In this document: one piece after another, positions 18,539 through 28,122 of the stretch | Layout of the letters: the number at the start of each line of letters is the position of its first letter | How positions within the stretch are numbered: the first letter of the stretch is position 1 | Translations under genes and position numbers: made by a program | Notes under the pieces: model-generated | What the model saw: only the letters and a program-made list of their open reading frames with translations | What the model was told of the DNA's origin: nothing | Databases searched by the model: none | Origin: an uncultured Elioraea sp. | Lineage (GTDB): Bacteria > Pseudomonadota > Alphaproteobacteria > Acetobacterales > Acetobacteraceae | Reading direction: 5' to 3' | Length of the DNA: 64,000 bases | Assembly: GCA_937928775.1 (NCBI GenBank) | Contig: CALFVI010000015.1 | Span: 26,073 to 90,072, forward strand

Positions 18539-19653
18539 GCTGTCCCCGCTGCCCCAGAGCAAAGTGCCAGGATCCTCTCACCCATGCGATCGATCGGCAG
18601 CACTGCTGAAGCCAGCTCAGCCTGGACAACCGCGCCGGGCATGCCCCACACGACAGAGGTTGCCTCGTCTTGAGCCACAACCAAACCGCCCTTCGCCACG
18701 ATCTCGCGGGCACCGGCGAGGCCATCCTGACCCATGCCCGTTAGCATGGCCACAATGGCTCGACCACCGTAGACTTCAGCAACCGAGCGGAGCATCGGGT
18801 CAACAGCAGGTCGGCAGAAATTCTCCGGCGCTGCGCGGGACAGCGTGATCCTCGGTGCTGTCCGATCGCCTGTCACCAGCATGTGGCGGTCACCCGGCGC
18901 AAGGTAGATCCGCCCACGTTCGACGGACTCACCCTCGCGTGCCTCTCGGCACGGCAGACACCCGAGCTTTGTAATGTGGTCTGCCAAGATGGACAGGAAT
19001 GTCGCTGGCATGTGCTGGGTAATGAGGACAGGGAGGGGAAAGCCTGAACCCAGATCGCGCACCAAGCGGAACAGGGCCTGCGGACCTCCTGTCGATGCGC
19101 CGATGGCAAGGATTTCTGGTCGCGCCGCTACAGTAGGCATGTGCCGAGGCATCGGCCTGACCGCCGCTGCGGGAACCGAACTCCTCGCGGCGAAGCGGCG
19201 GCGAACGGTCATGCCGAGTGCCTTCACCTTGCCAATCAGTTCCTGCCGAAATCCTTCCGCTGCCGCAATGCCGGCCACCGCGGTTGGCTTCGGGACGTAG
19301 TCTGCCGCGCCCAACTGCAGTGCACGCAAGGTCACCTCGGCGCCGCGCGTGGTTAGGGTAGAGGCCATCACCACCTGCAGCCTAGGCTCGACCCGCAACA
19401 GCTCGGGCAGAGCTGTCAGTCCATCCATCACCGGCATTTCGATGTCGAGCACCACCACGTCAGGCCGCAAACGCGCTACCGCCGCGATGGCATCACGGCC
19501 ATTGGCCGCCGTACCAACGACCGCGATCGACTGATCGGTCTCGAGCAGCCGCACGATGAGCCCACGGATCACCGCGCTGTCATCGCAGACGAGTACCTTA
19601 ATTCGCGGCTGGCCAGACGAGACCAACGCCGTCTCAGGTACATAAGCTGTCAC
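18535..19653 (-). CDS. cheB: Chemotaxis response regulator protein-glutamate methylesterase
   Basis: A 372-residue protein with a receiver domain (residues about 18-135; phosphoacceptor D70 in VVLDIEMPVMDG) and a C-terminal methylesterase domain. The catalytic serine is S187 in GASTGG, the histidine H214 in ITQHMP, and the aspartate lies in LTGMGQDG. It removes methyl groups from receptors during adaptation. Translation starts at GTG 19653, overlapping the cheY stop (GTGA), and its own stop overlaps the cheR start, so the three genes are coupled. Confidence 0.96.
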   Translation of the reverse strand: MTAYVPETALVSSGQPRIKVLVCDDSAVIRGLIVRLLETDQSIAVVGTAANGRDAIAAVARLRPDVVVLDIEMPVMDGLTALPELLRVEPRLQVVMASTLTTRGAEVTLRALQLGAADYVPKPTAVAGIAAAEGFRQELIGKVKALGMTVRRRFAARSSVPAAAVRPMPRHMPTVAARPEILAIGASTGGPQALFRLVRDLGSGFPLPVLITQHMPATFLSILADHITKLGCLPCREAREGESVERGRIYLAPGDRHMLVTGDRTAPRITLSRAAPENFCRPAVDPMLRSVAEVYGGRAIVAMLTGMGQDGLAGAREIVAKGGLVVAQDEATSVVWGMPGAVVQAELASAVLPIDRMGERILALCSGAAGTA

Positions 19654-20015
19654 AGCAGACCGACCTGCGAGAACTTGGACTCGATGATTTCCGCATCGAA
19701 TGGCTTCATGATGTACTCGTTCGCCCCTCCCTCGACGGCCCGCGCGATCGACTCAAGTTCGCTTTCCGTCGTGCAGAACACAACGCGCGGTTCATCCCGC
19801 CCGAACTCTGCCCTTAGCGCATACAAGAACTCGATGCCGTTCATCACGGGCATGTTCCAGTCAAGCAGTATGCCGTCAGGCAACTTGCTGCGGCAAAAGG
19901 CGAGCGCCTCAGCCCCATTTTCCGCCTCGTCAACGGCAAACCCCAAGCCTTCCAGGATGCGGCGCGCCACCTTGCGTACGATGCGACTATCGTCCACCAC
20001 AAGAACGGTTTTCAT
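19650..20015 (-). CDS. cheY: Chemotaxis response regulator CheY
   Basis: A 121-residue single receiver domain. The acidic pocket is DD at residues 8-9, the phosphoacceptor is D52 in LLDWNMPVMNG, and the conserved lysine is K104 in YIMKPFD. Phospho-CheY signals to the flagellar motor. No flagellar genes are in the window. It lies 27 bp after cheW and overlaps cheB by four bases. Confidence 0.95.
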   Translation of the reverse strand: MKTVLVVDDSRIVRKVARRILEGLGFAVDEAENGAEALAFCRSKLPDGILLDWNMPVMNGIEFLYALRAEFGRDEPRVVFCTTESELESIARAVEGGANEYIMKPFDAEIIESKFSQVGLL

Positions 20016-20042
20016 TGTTGCCTCTGTCAGCGAGAGCGCCGG

Positions 20043-20537
20043 TCAGATCGCCAGGATTGCAGCAACATCTAGAACCACGACCAGCTGACCGGACAGGCGA
20101 AACACGCCCCTCGACAACGCACGCCACTTCGCCTCAAGCGTTGGCGGGTTGTCCTCCCAAAGTTCGGGGTTGAGGTAAAGGACTTCCCCGACCTGATCGA
20201 CGAGAAGGCTGTAGAGCTCGCCCTGATGTTCCACCACCACGCTCATGGCGTTTCGCCAATCCGACCGATCCAAACCGAGCCGGGAATGCAAATCGATCGC
20301 GGTGACGATGCGACCGCGGAGATTGAGACTGCCCGCAACCTCACGCGGCGCAAGCGGGATCCGGGTGATCATCTGCGGGCCCAGCACATCGCGTACGACC
20401 AGTACGGGGATGCCGCAGAGTTGCCCGCCAAGGGTCAGCGTGACAAAAACGTCGCGCGTGTCGTCCGAGACGGCCGTCGATCGCGGCGCCGTGCTGGATG
20501 CAGCGGGCCTTTGCCTGCTAAGCTCGAGGGTTGCCAT
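20043..20537 (-). CDS. cheW: Chemotaxis coupling protein CheW
   Basis: A 164-residue CheW-like domain protein linking receptors to CheA. Motifs include FVTLTLGGQLCGIPVLVVRDV, the segment ITRIPLAPREVAGSLNLRG, and YSLLVDQVGEVL. The start ATG at 20537 lies 1 bp after the cheA stop codon, which fits translational coupling. The frame is open further upstream, but that part lies inside cheA. An N-terminal 25-residue Ser/Ala/Arg-rich extension precedes the domain. Confidence 0.95.
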   Translation of the reverse strand: MATLELSRQRPAASSTAPRSTAVSDDTRDVFVTLTLGGQLCGIPVLVVRDVLGPQMITRIPLAPREVAGSLNLRGRIVTAIDLHSRLGLDRSDWRNAMSVVVEHQGELYSLLVDQVGEVLYLNPELWEDNPPTLEAKWRALSRGVFRLSGQLVVVLDVAAILAI

Positions 20538-20538
20538 C

Positions 20539-23184
20539 TCAGTGCGCCTCCACAGCCGTTTGCGCGGCGAGCGCCTGGCCGATGCCGGCGATGAGCGCTT
20601 CGCGATCAAACTTGGCGATATAGTCGGTGAAACCGGCCTCGCGACCGCGCGCAAGATCGGCCTCGGAAACACGACCGGTCAGCGCAATGAGCGGCAGATG
20701 AGCCCAAGCCGGCGAGCCGCGTACGGCACGAGCGAAGGCGAAGCCGTCGAGCCCGGGCATCTCGATGTCAGAGATCACGGCATCGAACATGCGGCCTTGG
20801 TCGCGCAAGCGGAGGGCGGCCTCTGCCGTCTCCACCGTTGTCACCTCGTAGCCAGCGGCCGTGAGCACCGGCGCCACCATCTGGCGGAAAAAGGCGCTGT
20901 CGTCGACCACCAGCAGGCGCGGTCGACGATCCGCCTCGTTCGCGGCGCCATGGCGGAACCAATCGTCGAAGGCAAGCCGCAACCAGTAGGCGGTGTCGAT
21001 TACTTCGGTCGCGCGGCCGGCAATCACAGCACTGCCGATGATACCCGGTCGATCCGACAGCAACTGGACATCGATCCGGTCCTCGACCACATCCAGGATC
21101 TCATCGACGGCAAGCCCGACACTGCGGCCGCGATCGCTGAAGACAAGGACCGGACGTCGGCCAAAGCCCGTATCGTCAAGGCTGCCACTCAGCGGAACAA
21201 GCGGCATCAATTGGCCGCGGTACTGCACCAGGAGGCGATCGCCGGACCGTTCGATGCGGTCGTTCTCAATCTCTTCGAGCCGAGCCACCAAGCCGAGCGG
21301 CACGGCCTTCGGTTCCGTCCCTCCCGCCCGGAAGAGAAGCAGGGTGGTGCTTCCGCCCTCGGTGCTTCCCTCGCTGCGCGCTTCGGCGACCGCCGTCCGC
21401 TCGGCCGAGCCGGTCGCGGCCAGGCCGACCGCACGTGCAATGCCGTTGGGATCGAGAATCATAATCACGCTACCGTCGCCAAGAATCGTGTTGCCCGAGA
21501 AGAGGGTGATGTCGCGCAGGATGGGGGCAACCGGCTTGACGACGATCTCCTCGGTGTCGAACACGCGATCGACGATGAGGCCGAAGCTCTGCGCCCCGAC
21601 CTTGGTGACAACGACAAAGGCTTCGGACTCGAAGACATCCGCCGCGCTGTCGAGGTGAAGCAGGGCAGAGAGTCGGACGAGCGGAAGCAAGCTGTCACGC
21701 AGCCGTAGCACCGGAGTGCGATCGATCCGTTCGATCCGCGTCTCGGAACGGCCGCCTGCGCGCACGAGCTCGACCACGCTGATCTGCGGGATGGCGAACC
21801 GTTCACCCGCTGCCTCGACGATCAACGCAGAGACGATGGCCAGCGTCAGCGGGATTTTGATGGTGATGGTCGTGCCCACACCCTCGCGGCTGCGCAGATC
21901 GATGGTGCCGCCGATCTTTTCGATGTTCGTCTTCACCACGTCCATGCCGACGCCGCGCCCGGAGACGGCGGTGACTTGCGCTGCCGTGGAGAAGCCGGGA
22001 CGAAAAATGAACTGCTGGATCGCCTGTTCTGATAGCGCAGCGACCTCAGCCTCCGTGGCGAGACCAAGGGCCACTGCCTTTTCCGCAATCCGGCGCGTGT
22101 TCAGACCGCGACCATCGTCGCTGACCTCAATGATGATGTGTCCGCCTTCGTGATACGCGTTGAGGGTGATGCGGCCGGTCTCCGGCTTTCCCGCCGCCCG
22201 CCGCTCCTCCGGCTTCTCGAGCCCGTGATCGGCGGAGTTGCGTACCATATGAGTGAGCGGATCCTTGATGAACTCGAGCACTTGCCGGTCGAGCTCGGTA
22301 TCGGCGCCGAGCATGACGAGCTCAATCTTTTTGCCGGTCTCCCGCGCGAGGTCACGCACCAGCCGCGGCAGCTTGTTCCACGCATTGCCGATTGGCTGCA
22401 TGCGTGTCTTCATCACGCCTTCCTGCAGGTCGGAGGTGATGTGGGAGAGCCGCTGCAGGGGAACAGCGAAGGGGCTGTTCTCTTGCAGACGCGCGAGTTG
22501 CAGGAGTTGGTTGCGGGCGAGGACAAGTTCCGAAACAAGCGTCATGAGATGTTCGAGAACCTCGACCGAAACCCGGATCGTCTGCGCTGCGACGGCACTC
22601 TCCGCCGTCGGGGCCGACTCGCTGGCCGCGACCTGCTCACCGGCTTGGGCTGCCTCACCCTTGGGCTGGGCTTGCTCCATCCGTTCCGATAGCGTAGCTG
22701 ATGCCCCTGTCCTCGACCCGCGTGCCGGGGCAGGCTCCTCCGGCAAAGGCTCCGGCACCGGTGTAGCAGCCTGCGAATCCTGGCCCGTCTCCGCCGTCGC
22801 TGGCCCCCGCCCCTCCATCACCGCATTGAGGTCGGCGATGAGCGCGCTGTCGTCCCCCAGAGGTTCGGCCTCCGTCGCCTCCAGCCCAGCGAGGATCAGC
22901 TTGATCCGGTCGATCGCGGCCAGCACAACCGTGATGGCTTCCGGGGTTGGAACTAAAGTACCGTCCCGAAAGCGGCCCAGCACGTTCTCCGCCGCATGAG
23001 CGACTTTCTCAAGCCGCGTCAGACCAAGGAAGCCGCATGTGCCCTTGATCGTGTGCACAAGGCGGAAGATCAGCGCCAAGGTTGCCTGGTCGTCGGGCGC
23101 GCGCTCAAGCCGCACGAGCGCGGTGTCGAGCTCGGACAAGCTTTCGGCCGTCTCGGTCAGAAAATCGGCAAGCAGGTCATCCAT
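20539..23184 (-). CDS. cheA: Hybrid chemotaxis histidine kinase CheA with C-terminal receiver domain
   Basis: An 881-residue kinase that phosphorylates CheY and CheB. Domains in order: HPt P1 with phospho-histidine H44 (LVHTIKGTCGFLGL), a Pro/Glu/Ala-rich linker, dimerisation P3, HATPase P4 (MVRNSADHGLEKPEERRAAG and GRGVGMDVVKTNI), and CheW-like P5 (VSALIVEAAGERFAIPQISV). A second CheW-like domain follows (about residues 600-740; VPLGLVARLEEIE), then a receiver domain (LLVVDDSAFFRQMV and VISDIEMPGLDGF). A second CheW domain plus receiver is not the E. coli layout. The start ATG at 23184 is chosen because P1 begins there; the longer open frame upstream has no family similarity. Confidence 0.95.
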   Translation of the reverse strand: MDDLLADFLTETAESLSELDTALVRLERAPDDQATLALIFRLVHTIKGTCGFLGLTRLEKVAHAAENVLGRFRDGTLVPTPEAITVVLAAIDRIKLILAGLEATEAEPLGDDSALIADLNAVMEGRGPATAETGQDSQAATPVPEPLPEEPAPARGSRTGASATLSERMEQAQPKGEAAQAGEQVAASESAPTAESAVAAQTIRVSVEVLEHLMTLVSELVLARNQLLQLARLQENSPFAVPLQRLSHITSDLQEGVMKTRMQPIGNAWNKLPRLVRDLARETGKKIELVMLGADTELDRQVLEFIKDPLTHMVRNSADHGLEKPEERRAAGKPETGRITLNAYHEGGHIIIEVSDDGRGLNTRRIAEKAVALGLATEAEVAALSEQAIQQFIFRPGFSTAAQVTAVSGRGVGMDVVKTNIEKIGGTIDLRSREGVGTTITIKIPLTLAIVSALIVEAAGERFAIPQISVVELVRAGGRSETRIERIDRTPVLRLRDSLLPLVRLSALLHLDSAADVFESEAFVVVTKVGAQSFGLIVDRVFDTEEIVVKPVAPILRDITLFSGNTILGDGSVIMILDPNGIARAVGLAATGSAERTAVAEARSEGSTEGGSTTLLLFRAGGTEPKAVPLGLVARLEEIENDRIERSGDRLLVQYRGQLMPLVPLSGSLDDTGFGRRPVLVFSDRGRSVGLAVDEILDVVEDRIDVQLLSDRPGIIGSAVIAGRATEVIDTAYWLRLAFDDWFRHGAANEADRRPRLLVVDDSAFFRQMVAPVLTAAGYEVTTVETAEAALRLRDQGRMFDAVISDIEMPGLDGFAFARAVRGSPAWAHLPLIALTGRVSEADLARGREAGFTDYIAKFDREALIAGIGQALAAQTAVEAH

Positions 23185-23257
23185 TGCGCCACTCCGTCCT
23201 TGGCACGACACGGAGCATGAACGCCGGAGACCCAAAAAATCGTAAATCAGTCGAGCC

Positions 23258-23899
23258 TCAGGGCATGCGGGGAGGCTGCAGCAGAAGAAGGGGTGGGCCG
23301 CCCCCCCCCATGAGCAGACGCAACGTGACGGCTGACCGTTGCGCCAGCAGGGCGAGCATCGGCACGGCGATCCGCCGCGGCTCGACCACAGCGAGCGGAT
23401 CGCCACCGGCCGCGACGGTGGCAAGGCCGGGGGGCCAGTCGGCGCCCTCCCCGAACAGGCCGAGAGCGATCTCCCCTCCCGTCGCCCCCGCACACACGAC
23501 GCTGCCGCCCCGTGGCAGGCTTTCCGCCGCGACCAGCAGCGCATTGAGGACAATGCGATCGTAGCCCTGGAAGGCCCAGTCGCTGACCTCGAGACGGGAC
23601 GTGTCGATCGCCACTGGCGGCGGACCAACCCCCTCGGACACAAGCTTCACCACCGCCTCCGGCGCGAGCGGCGCCCCGCCTCGGCCCCAGGCGGCGCGCA
23701 ACAGCGCGAGCCGACCGCGCAGCCGGCGCACAGCCTCGCCAATCAGGGCCGTCGCCTCAGTCCGCAAGGCCTCCTCTTCGGCCCCAAGCAACTCGCTGGC
23801 TGCAGTCAGAGCCTGCAGCGAGCCGCCGATGTCGTGGGCAAGGCGCGACGCCAGCGCCTCGCCCAGGGACAGTCCGAGTTCCGCCGCCGTCCCGCTCAC
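23258..23899 (-). CDS. Histidine phosphotransferase, ChpT family
   Basis: A 213-residue protein with the ChpT dimerisation and phosphotransfer helix (ASRLAHDIGGSLQALTAASELL; the HD is the predicted phosphorylation site) and a degenerate HATPase-like C-terminal domain. ChpT relays phosphate between kinases and response regulators in alphaproteobacteria. The start is taken as GTG at 23899, which overlaps the stop codon of a 26-codon upstream frame. The length then matches the family. It is first in the chemotaxis operon, 73 bp before cheA. It may connect CheA with another regulator, or exchange phosphate with the CheA receiver domain; this is inference. Confidence 0.8.
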   Translation of the reverse strand: MSGTAAELGLSLGEALASRLAHDIGGSLQALTAASELLGAEEEALRTEATALIGEAVRRLRGRLALLRAAWGRGGAPLAPEAVVKLVSEGVGPPPVAIDTSRLEVSDWAFQGYDRIVLNALLVAAESLPRGGSVVCAGATGGEIALGLFGEGADWPPGLATVAAGGDPLAVVEPRRIAVPMLALLAQRSAVTLRLLMGGGGPPLLLLQPPRMP

Positions 23900-23976
23900 C
23901 GCAGCCGGCCGAAGGCCGAGGCAGTCGCAGCCAGCCGAGAGCGCAGGTCGGGTGGGTCGGCAGAGGCCGTGATCAT
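23896..23976 (-). CDS. Possible 26-codon leader peptide coupled to the chpT-like gene
   Basis: An ATG at 23976 preceded by AGGGGAA opens a 26-residue frame (MITASADPPDLRSRLAATAS and on to GRLR). Its TGA (23898-23896) overlaps the GTG start of the phosphotransferase gene. That gene lacks its own ribosome site, so coupling through this frame would explain its translation. It may instead be the true N-terminus displaced by a frameshift. Confidence 0.4.
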   Translation of the reverse strand: MITASADPPDLRSRLAATASAFGRLR

Positions 23977-24181
23977 CCGATCGTTGGTTCCCCTCGATCG
24001 ACCGCCCCGACGCGACCAGCTTCGCGGCCGACCGGTGCGGACGCCGGCGGGACGAGACGATGACACCACGGCATTTTCCCAGCTGCGATCGCCCTGTCCA
24101 GGCCTTGCCCCGGCCACTCATTGGACAGTCGGCCAGCTGCATCCTATGCTGTCGGCCATGGATTGACGCCAGGGGGCAAAC

Positions 24182-25171
24182 ATGCGGGATCCATTCGGCC
24201 GCGAGATCACCTACCTTCGGATGTCCGTCACCGACCGCTGCGACCTTCGCTGCGTGTACTGCATGGCGGAGGAGATGACCTTCCTGCCGAAGGCCGAACT
24301 CCTCACCCTCGAGGAGCTCGAGCGGGTGGCTGCGGCCTTCATCCGCCTTGGTGTGCGCAAGATCAGGCTGACCGGTGGAGAGCCGCTGGTGCGGCGCAAC
24401 GTGATGAGCCTGGTGAACGCCCTCGGATCCCGGCTCGGCCCTGGCGGTCTCGCCGAACTCACCCTGACCACCAACGGCACCCAGCTCGCGCGCCATGCCG
24501 AAGCTCTGTTCGCGGCCGGGGTGCGACGGATCAACGTCAGCCTTGACACGCTCGACCCCGACCGCTTCGCTGCCATCACCCGCTGGGGCAAGCTCGACAA
24601 AACGCTCGAGGGCATCTTCGCCGCCAAAGCAGCGGGGCTTGCGATCAAGATCAATACCGTGGCGCTAAAAGGCACGAACGAGGACGAGTTCGACCGCCTG
24701 ATCGCCTGGTGCGGGGAGCATGGGTTCGACCTCTGTCTGATCGAGACCATGCCGATGGGCGAGATCGACCAAGATCGCACCGATCAATATCTCCCCCTCT
24801 CGATCGTGCGCGCCCGCCTCTCCCGGACGTGGACTCTCGAGGACACGGACTATCGCACAGGCGGCCCCGCCCGCTACGTCGTCGTGAAGGAAACCGGGCG
24901 TCGGCTCGGCTTTATCACGCCGATGACGCACAATTTCTGCGAGAGCTGCAATCGCGTTCGCCTCACCTGCACGGGCACGTTGTACATGTGTCTGGGCCAG
25001 GATGATGCTGCCGACCTGCGCGCGCCGCTGCGGGCCTCACGCGACGATGCCATGCTTGAGGCGGCGATTCGCGAGGCGATCAGCCGCAAGCCGCGCGGTC
25101 ATGATTTCGTCATCGATCGCCGCCGCAACCGCCCCGCTGTCGCCCGGCATATGAGCGTCACCGGCGGCTGA
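24182..25171 (+). CDS. moaA: GTP 3',8-cyclase (molybdenum cofactor biosynthesis)
   Basis: A 329-residue radical SAM enzyme for the first step of molybdenum cofactor synthesis. The N-terminal cluster is CDLRCVYC (C20, C24, C27). The SAM-binding [10 protein letters not shown] and the C-terminal second-cluster motif [20 protein letters not shown] are present. The protein ends in GG, as required for activity in MoaA. It is divergent from the chemotaxis operon, with about 205 bp between the 23976 leader start and this ATG. Its product is needed for the molybdoenzymes at 0.2, 28.9 and 61.6 kb. Confidence 0.97.
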   Translation: MRDPFGREITYLRMSVTDRCDLRCVYCMAEEMTFLPKAELLTLEELERVAAAFIRLGVRKIRLTGGEPLVRRNVMSLVNALGSRLGPGGLAELTLTTNGTQLARHAEALFAAGVRRINVSLDTLDPDRFAAITRWGKLDKTLEGIFAAKAAGLAIKINTVALKGTNEDEFDRLIAWCGEHGFDLCLIETMPMGEIDQDRTDQYLPLSIVRARLSRTWTLEDTDYRTGGPARYVVVKETGRRLGFITPMTHNFCESCNRVRLTCTGTLYMCLGQDDAADLRAPLRASRDDAMLEAAIREAISRKPRGHDFVIDRRRNRPAVARHMSVTGG

Positions 25172-25190
25172 CGGCATCGCGGCGTCGGCC

Positions 25191-25220
25191 GGCGAAAACC
25201 GGCGAGAACCGGCGAGCGAC
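25191..25220 (+). repeat. Three-copy 10-bp direct repeat before the nitrilase gene
   Basis: GGCGAAAACC, GGCGAGAACC and GGCGAGCGAC lie head to tail just upstream of the ATG at 25223. This may be slippage or part of the ribosome-loading region; no function is evident. Confidence 0.6.
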
Positions 25221-25222
25221 CG

Positions 25223-26068
25223 ATGCGCGTGACCGTCGTGCAGATGAACCCCTCCGCCGACAAGGCGGCAAACCTCGCCGCAGCCGATCGGCTCGTCTCG
25301 GCCGCCGTGGCAGAAGATCGGCCCGACCTGGTCGTGCTGCCCGAGATGTGGACCTGCCTCGGCGGTGACCACAACACCAAGCGCGCCGCGGCGGAACGAT
25401 TGCCGGCCCCCGGTGGCGCGGTCCGAGGCGGGGACGCAGGCGGAAAAGCCTATGCGTTGATGCGAGACCTCGCCCAGCGTCATCGCATCGTCTTGCATGG
25501 CGGCTCGATCGCCGAAGACGGTGGTGATCGCCTCTACAACACCACCATCGTGTTTGGCCCTGAGGGCGAGGAACGCGCGCGCTACCGCAAGATCCACCTG
25601 TTCGACATCACCGCCCCCGACGGCACCGGCTATCGAGAGAGTGCTACCTTCGGACGGGGAACGGAGGTCGTCACCTATCGCGCGGGCAACACCACCATCG
25701 GTTGCACCATCTGCTACGATCTTCGCTTTGGCGAACTCTATCTCGCGCTGCGCCGCGCGGGGGCGGAGGTGATCGTCGTGCCGGCAGCGTTCACCTTGCA
25801 GACAGGCAAGGACCATTGGGAGGTGCTGATCAGGGCACGCGCGATCGAGACGCAATGCTGGATCGCCGCCGCCGCCACCTGGGGCCGGCATGAGGAGCGG
25901 GGCGAACCTCGCTTCACTTACGGCCACAGCCTGATCGCCGATCCGTGGGGCCATGTCGTCGCCAAAGCCTCGGATGGCGAGGGCTGGGCCACCGCACGGA
26001 TCGACCCTGCGCTGACGGCACGCGTGCGTCGCGACATGCCGTTGATGGACCATCGCGTGCTCGTGTGA
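25223..26068 (+). CDS. Carbon-nitrogen hydrolase (Nit1/omega-amidase family)
   Basis: A 281-residue nitrilase-superfamily amidase. The catalytic triad is visible as E41 (VLPEMWTC), K123 (YRKIHLFD) and C164 ([10 protein letters not shown]). The KIHLFDI segment and length fit the Nit1/Nit2 branch, whose members hydrolyse deaminated glutathione or alpha-keto acid amides. It overlaps nadK by GTGA, so the two are co-translated. Substrate assignment within the branch is inference. Confidence 0.9.
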   Translation: MRVTVVQMNPSADKAANLAAADRLVSAAVAEDRPDLVVLPEMWTCLGGDHNTKRAAAERLPAPGGAVRGGDAGGKAYALMRDLAQRHRIVLHGGSIAEDGGDRLYNTTIVFGPEGEERARYRKIHLFDITAPDGTGYRESATFGRGTEVVTYRAGNTTIGCTICYDLRFGELYLALRRAGAEVIVVPAAFTLQTGKDHWEVLIRARAIETQCWIAAAATWGRHEERGEPRFTYGHSLIADPWGHVVAKASDGEGWATARIDPALTARVRRDMPLMDHRVLV

Positions 26069-26832
26069 CTCTGCCGCGCCTTGCCTTCCTCGCCGCCGAC
26101 ACCGAGGCGGCGAAAGCGGCGCGCGACCGCCTGGTCGCGCTGTACGGTGATTGCACGCCAGAGAGGGCGGATGCGATCGTCGCCTTAGGCGGCGACGGGT
26201 TCATGCTGGAGACGCAACATCGTTTCCTCGGCCGAAACCTTCCCATCTACGGTATGAATCGCGGCTCGGTGGGCTTCCTGATGAACGACTACCGGGAAGA
26301 GGGACTGCCTGAGCGCGTCGCGCATGCCCAGGCTGCCGTGCTGCATCCGCTGCGCATGCAGGCCGAGACGGTGCAGGGCGAGGTGGCTGAGGCGCTCGCC
26401 ATCAACGAGGTGAGCCTGCTGCGCGAACAGCGTCAGGCAGCGAAGATCCGGATCCTGGTCGATGGCCGCGTGCGGCTCGAGGAACTGATCTGCGACGGCG
26501 TGCTCATCTCCACCCCCGCCGGCTCCACGGCGTACAATCTCTCGGCGCACGGGCCGATCGTCCCGCTCTCCGCCAACCTCCTGCCGCTGACGCCGATCTC
26601 CGCCTTCCGCCCGCGCCGTTGGCGCGGTGCTCTGTTGCCATCAACCTCCGTCGTCACTTTTGAGGTGCTCGAGCCCGAGAAGCGACCCGTCGCAGCGGTG
26701 GCCGACTACACAGAGGTGCGGGATGTGGCGCGGGTGACGGTGGCGGAGGATCGTTCCGTCTCCTTGACCATGCTGTTCGACCCGGATCATTCCTTGAGCG
26801 AACGCATCATCGCCGAGCAGTTCACGGTCTGA
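26065..26832 (+). CDS. nadK: NAD kinase
   Basis: A 255-residue enzyme that phosphorylates NAD to NADP. The diagnostic GGDG motif is at residues 42-45 (ALGGDGFML), with [10 protein letters not shown] and [17 protein letters not shown] following. The start GTG at 26065 overlaps the stop of the nitrilase gene. The short length, without an N-terminal extension, matches alphaproteobacterial NadK. About 205 bp without a gene follow (26833-27037). Confidence 0.95.
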   Translation: MTLPRLAFLAADTEAAKAARDRLVALYGDCTPERADAIVALGGDGFMLETQHRFLGRNLPIYGMNRGSVGFLMNDYREEGLPERVAHAQAAVLHPLRMQAETVQGEVAEALAINEVSLLREQRQAAKIRILVDGRVRLEELICDGVLISTPAGSTAYNLSAHGPIVPLSANLLPLTPISAFRPRRWRGALLPSTSVVTFEVLEPEKRPVAAVADYTEVRDVARVTVAEDRSVSLTMLFDPDHSLSERIIAEQFTV

Positions 26833-27037
26833 AACCGCAACAGCCCGCCCCCTCGCCCTGGCAGGGCTGCCATGGTCGGAACAGACAGCGCGCTTCGGTG
26901 CAGACCAAGAAAGACACTCCAGCATCGGCCGCCCCAGGAGAAGGTGCGTGGGGGAAGTCGCATGCGAGGGGGGCCTTCGCGTTCGCGAGGAAGGTATAAC
27001 GGCGGCAGCCACCCGGCCGTGCCCGCCCCCTCCGCTC

Positions 27038-27925
27038 TCACGCCCCGCGGATCAGGCGCATCACTCCGGAAAAGTCGGTGCTTGCGCCGCCGCAGGCGAC
27101 GAAACGGCGATAGAGCTCCGCCGCGTGCACGCCGAGCTCTAGGCGCGCCCCGCTTGCCTGCGCCGCCGCGATGGCGAGATCTAGATCCTTCAACATCATC
27201 TGCGCCGTGAAGCCCGGGGCATAGTCGCGATTCGCTGGGCTCGACGGTACCGGACCGGGCACCGGGCAGTAGCTCGTGAGACTCCAGCACTGGCCGGAGG
27301 ACTGCGCGGCGATGTCAAACAGCGCCTGGTGGTCGAGGCCCAAGCGTTCGGCCAACGCGAAGGCCTCGCAGACCGCGATCATGGAGATGCCGAGGATCAA
27401 ATTGTTGCAGATCTTCGCCGCCTGCCCGGCACCGGCTTCGCCCGCGCGCACGACCGCCTTGCCCATGGCGGAAAGAATGGGGCGCGCGCGTTCCACCAGC
27501 TCGTCCGCGCCGCCAACCATAAAGGTGAGCGTGGCGGCCTCCGCCCCGCCGACCCCGCCCGAGACCGGGGCGTCGATCATGCCAAGACCAGACGCCCCAG
27601 CGAGGTGGGCAAGCTCGCGCGCTGTGGCGACGTCGATCGTTGAGCAGTCGATCAAGAGCGTGCCGGGCGCAGCCGTCTCAATCAGTCCTCCCGGGCCGCT
27701 ATAGACCGCGCGCACCTCGCGCCCCGAAGGCAACATGGTGATGGCGAATTCCGCCCCCAAGACCGTCTGCGCAGGACTGTCCGCCGCCTCAGCCCCAACG
27801 GCGACCAGGCGGCCGATTCGGTCTGGAAAGAGATCGAACACACGGACGGCATGACCGGCCCGCAGCAGGTTGCGCGCCATCGGAGCACCCATGTTGCCGA
27901 GGCCGATGAAGCCGATCCGAGCCAT
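27038..27925 (-). CDS. Beta-hydroxyacid dehydrogenase (3-hydroxyisobutyrate/2-hydroxymethylglutarate type)
   Basis: A 295-residue NAD(P)-dependent dehydrogenase with an N-terminal Rossmann fold (GFIGLGNMGAPMARNLL). It has the substrate-binding DAPVSGGVGGAEAATLTFMV segment and the catalytic-lysine region GQAAKICNNL. Family members oxidise 3-hydroxyisobutyrate, reduce tartronate semialdehyde, or reduce 2-formylglutarate. The start is the ATG at 27925; the upstream open frame has no similarity. It is divergent from the molybdenum hydroxylase genes, with about 200 bp between. In Eubacterium barkeri a homologue (2-hydroxymethylglutarate dehydrogenase) works in nicotinate degradation, which makes the location notable. 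Confidence 0.9.
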   Translation of the reverse strand: MARIGFIGLGNMGAPMARNLLRAGHAVRVFDLFPDRIGRLVAVGAEAADSPAQTVLGAEFAITMLPSGREVRAVYSGPGGLIETAAPGTLLIDCSTIDVATARELAHLAGASGLGMIDAPVSGGVGGAEAATLTFMVGGADELVERARPILSAMGKAVVRAGEAGAGQAAKICNNLILGISMIAVCEAFALAERLGLDHQALFDIAAQSSGQCWSLTSYCPVPGPVPSSPANRDYAPGFTAQMMLKDLDLAIAAAQASGARLELGVHAAELYRRFVACGGASTDFSGVMRLIRGA

Positions 27926-28122
27926 ACCGTGCCGTCGTCGTTGCTTGATTGCCCGCACGCCCTTCTGGGCACCCCCCTCCGCCCCGTCAAGGGCGGCAGC
28001 CCCGACCGGCACGACTGTTCGGGTGCTTGACGGGTGCCGCCACTCCGCGCCATCGTTTGCACACAAACGAAGTGCCTCGGGTGACGAACATCACGGTTTC
28101 CGGGCTCAAAAAGGGGGGCGCG

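Noticed and set aside
23185..23643. 153-residue N-terminal extension of CheA
   Set aside because: The HPt domain begins at the ATG 23184. The extension overlaps the ChpT-like gene in another frame and has no family similarity.
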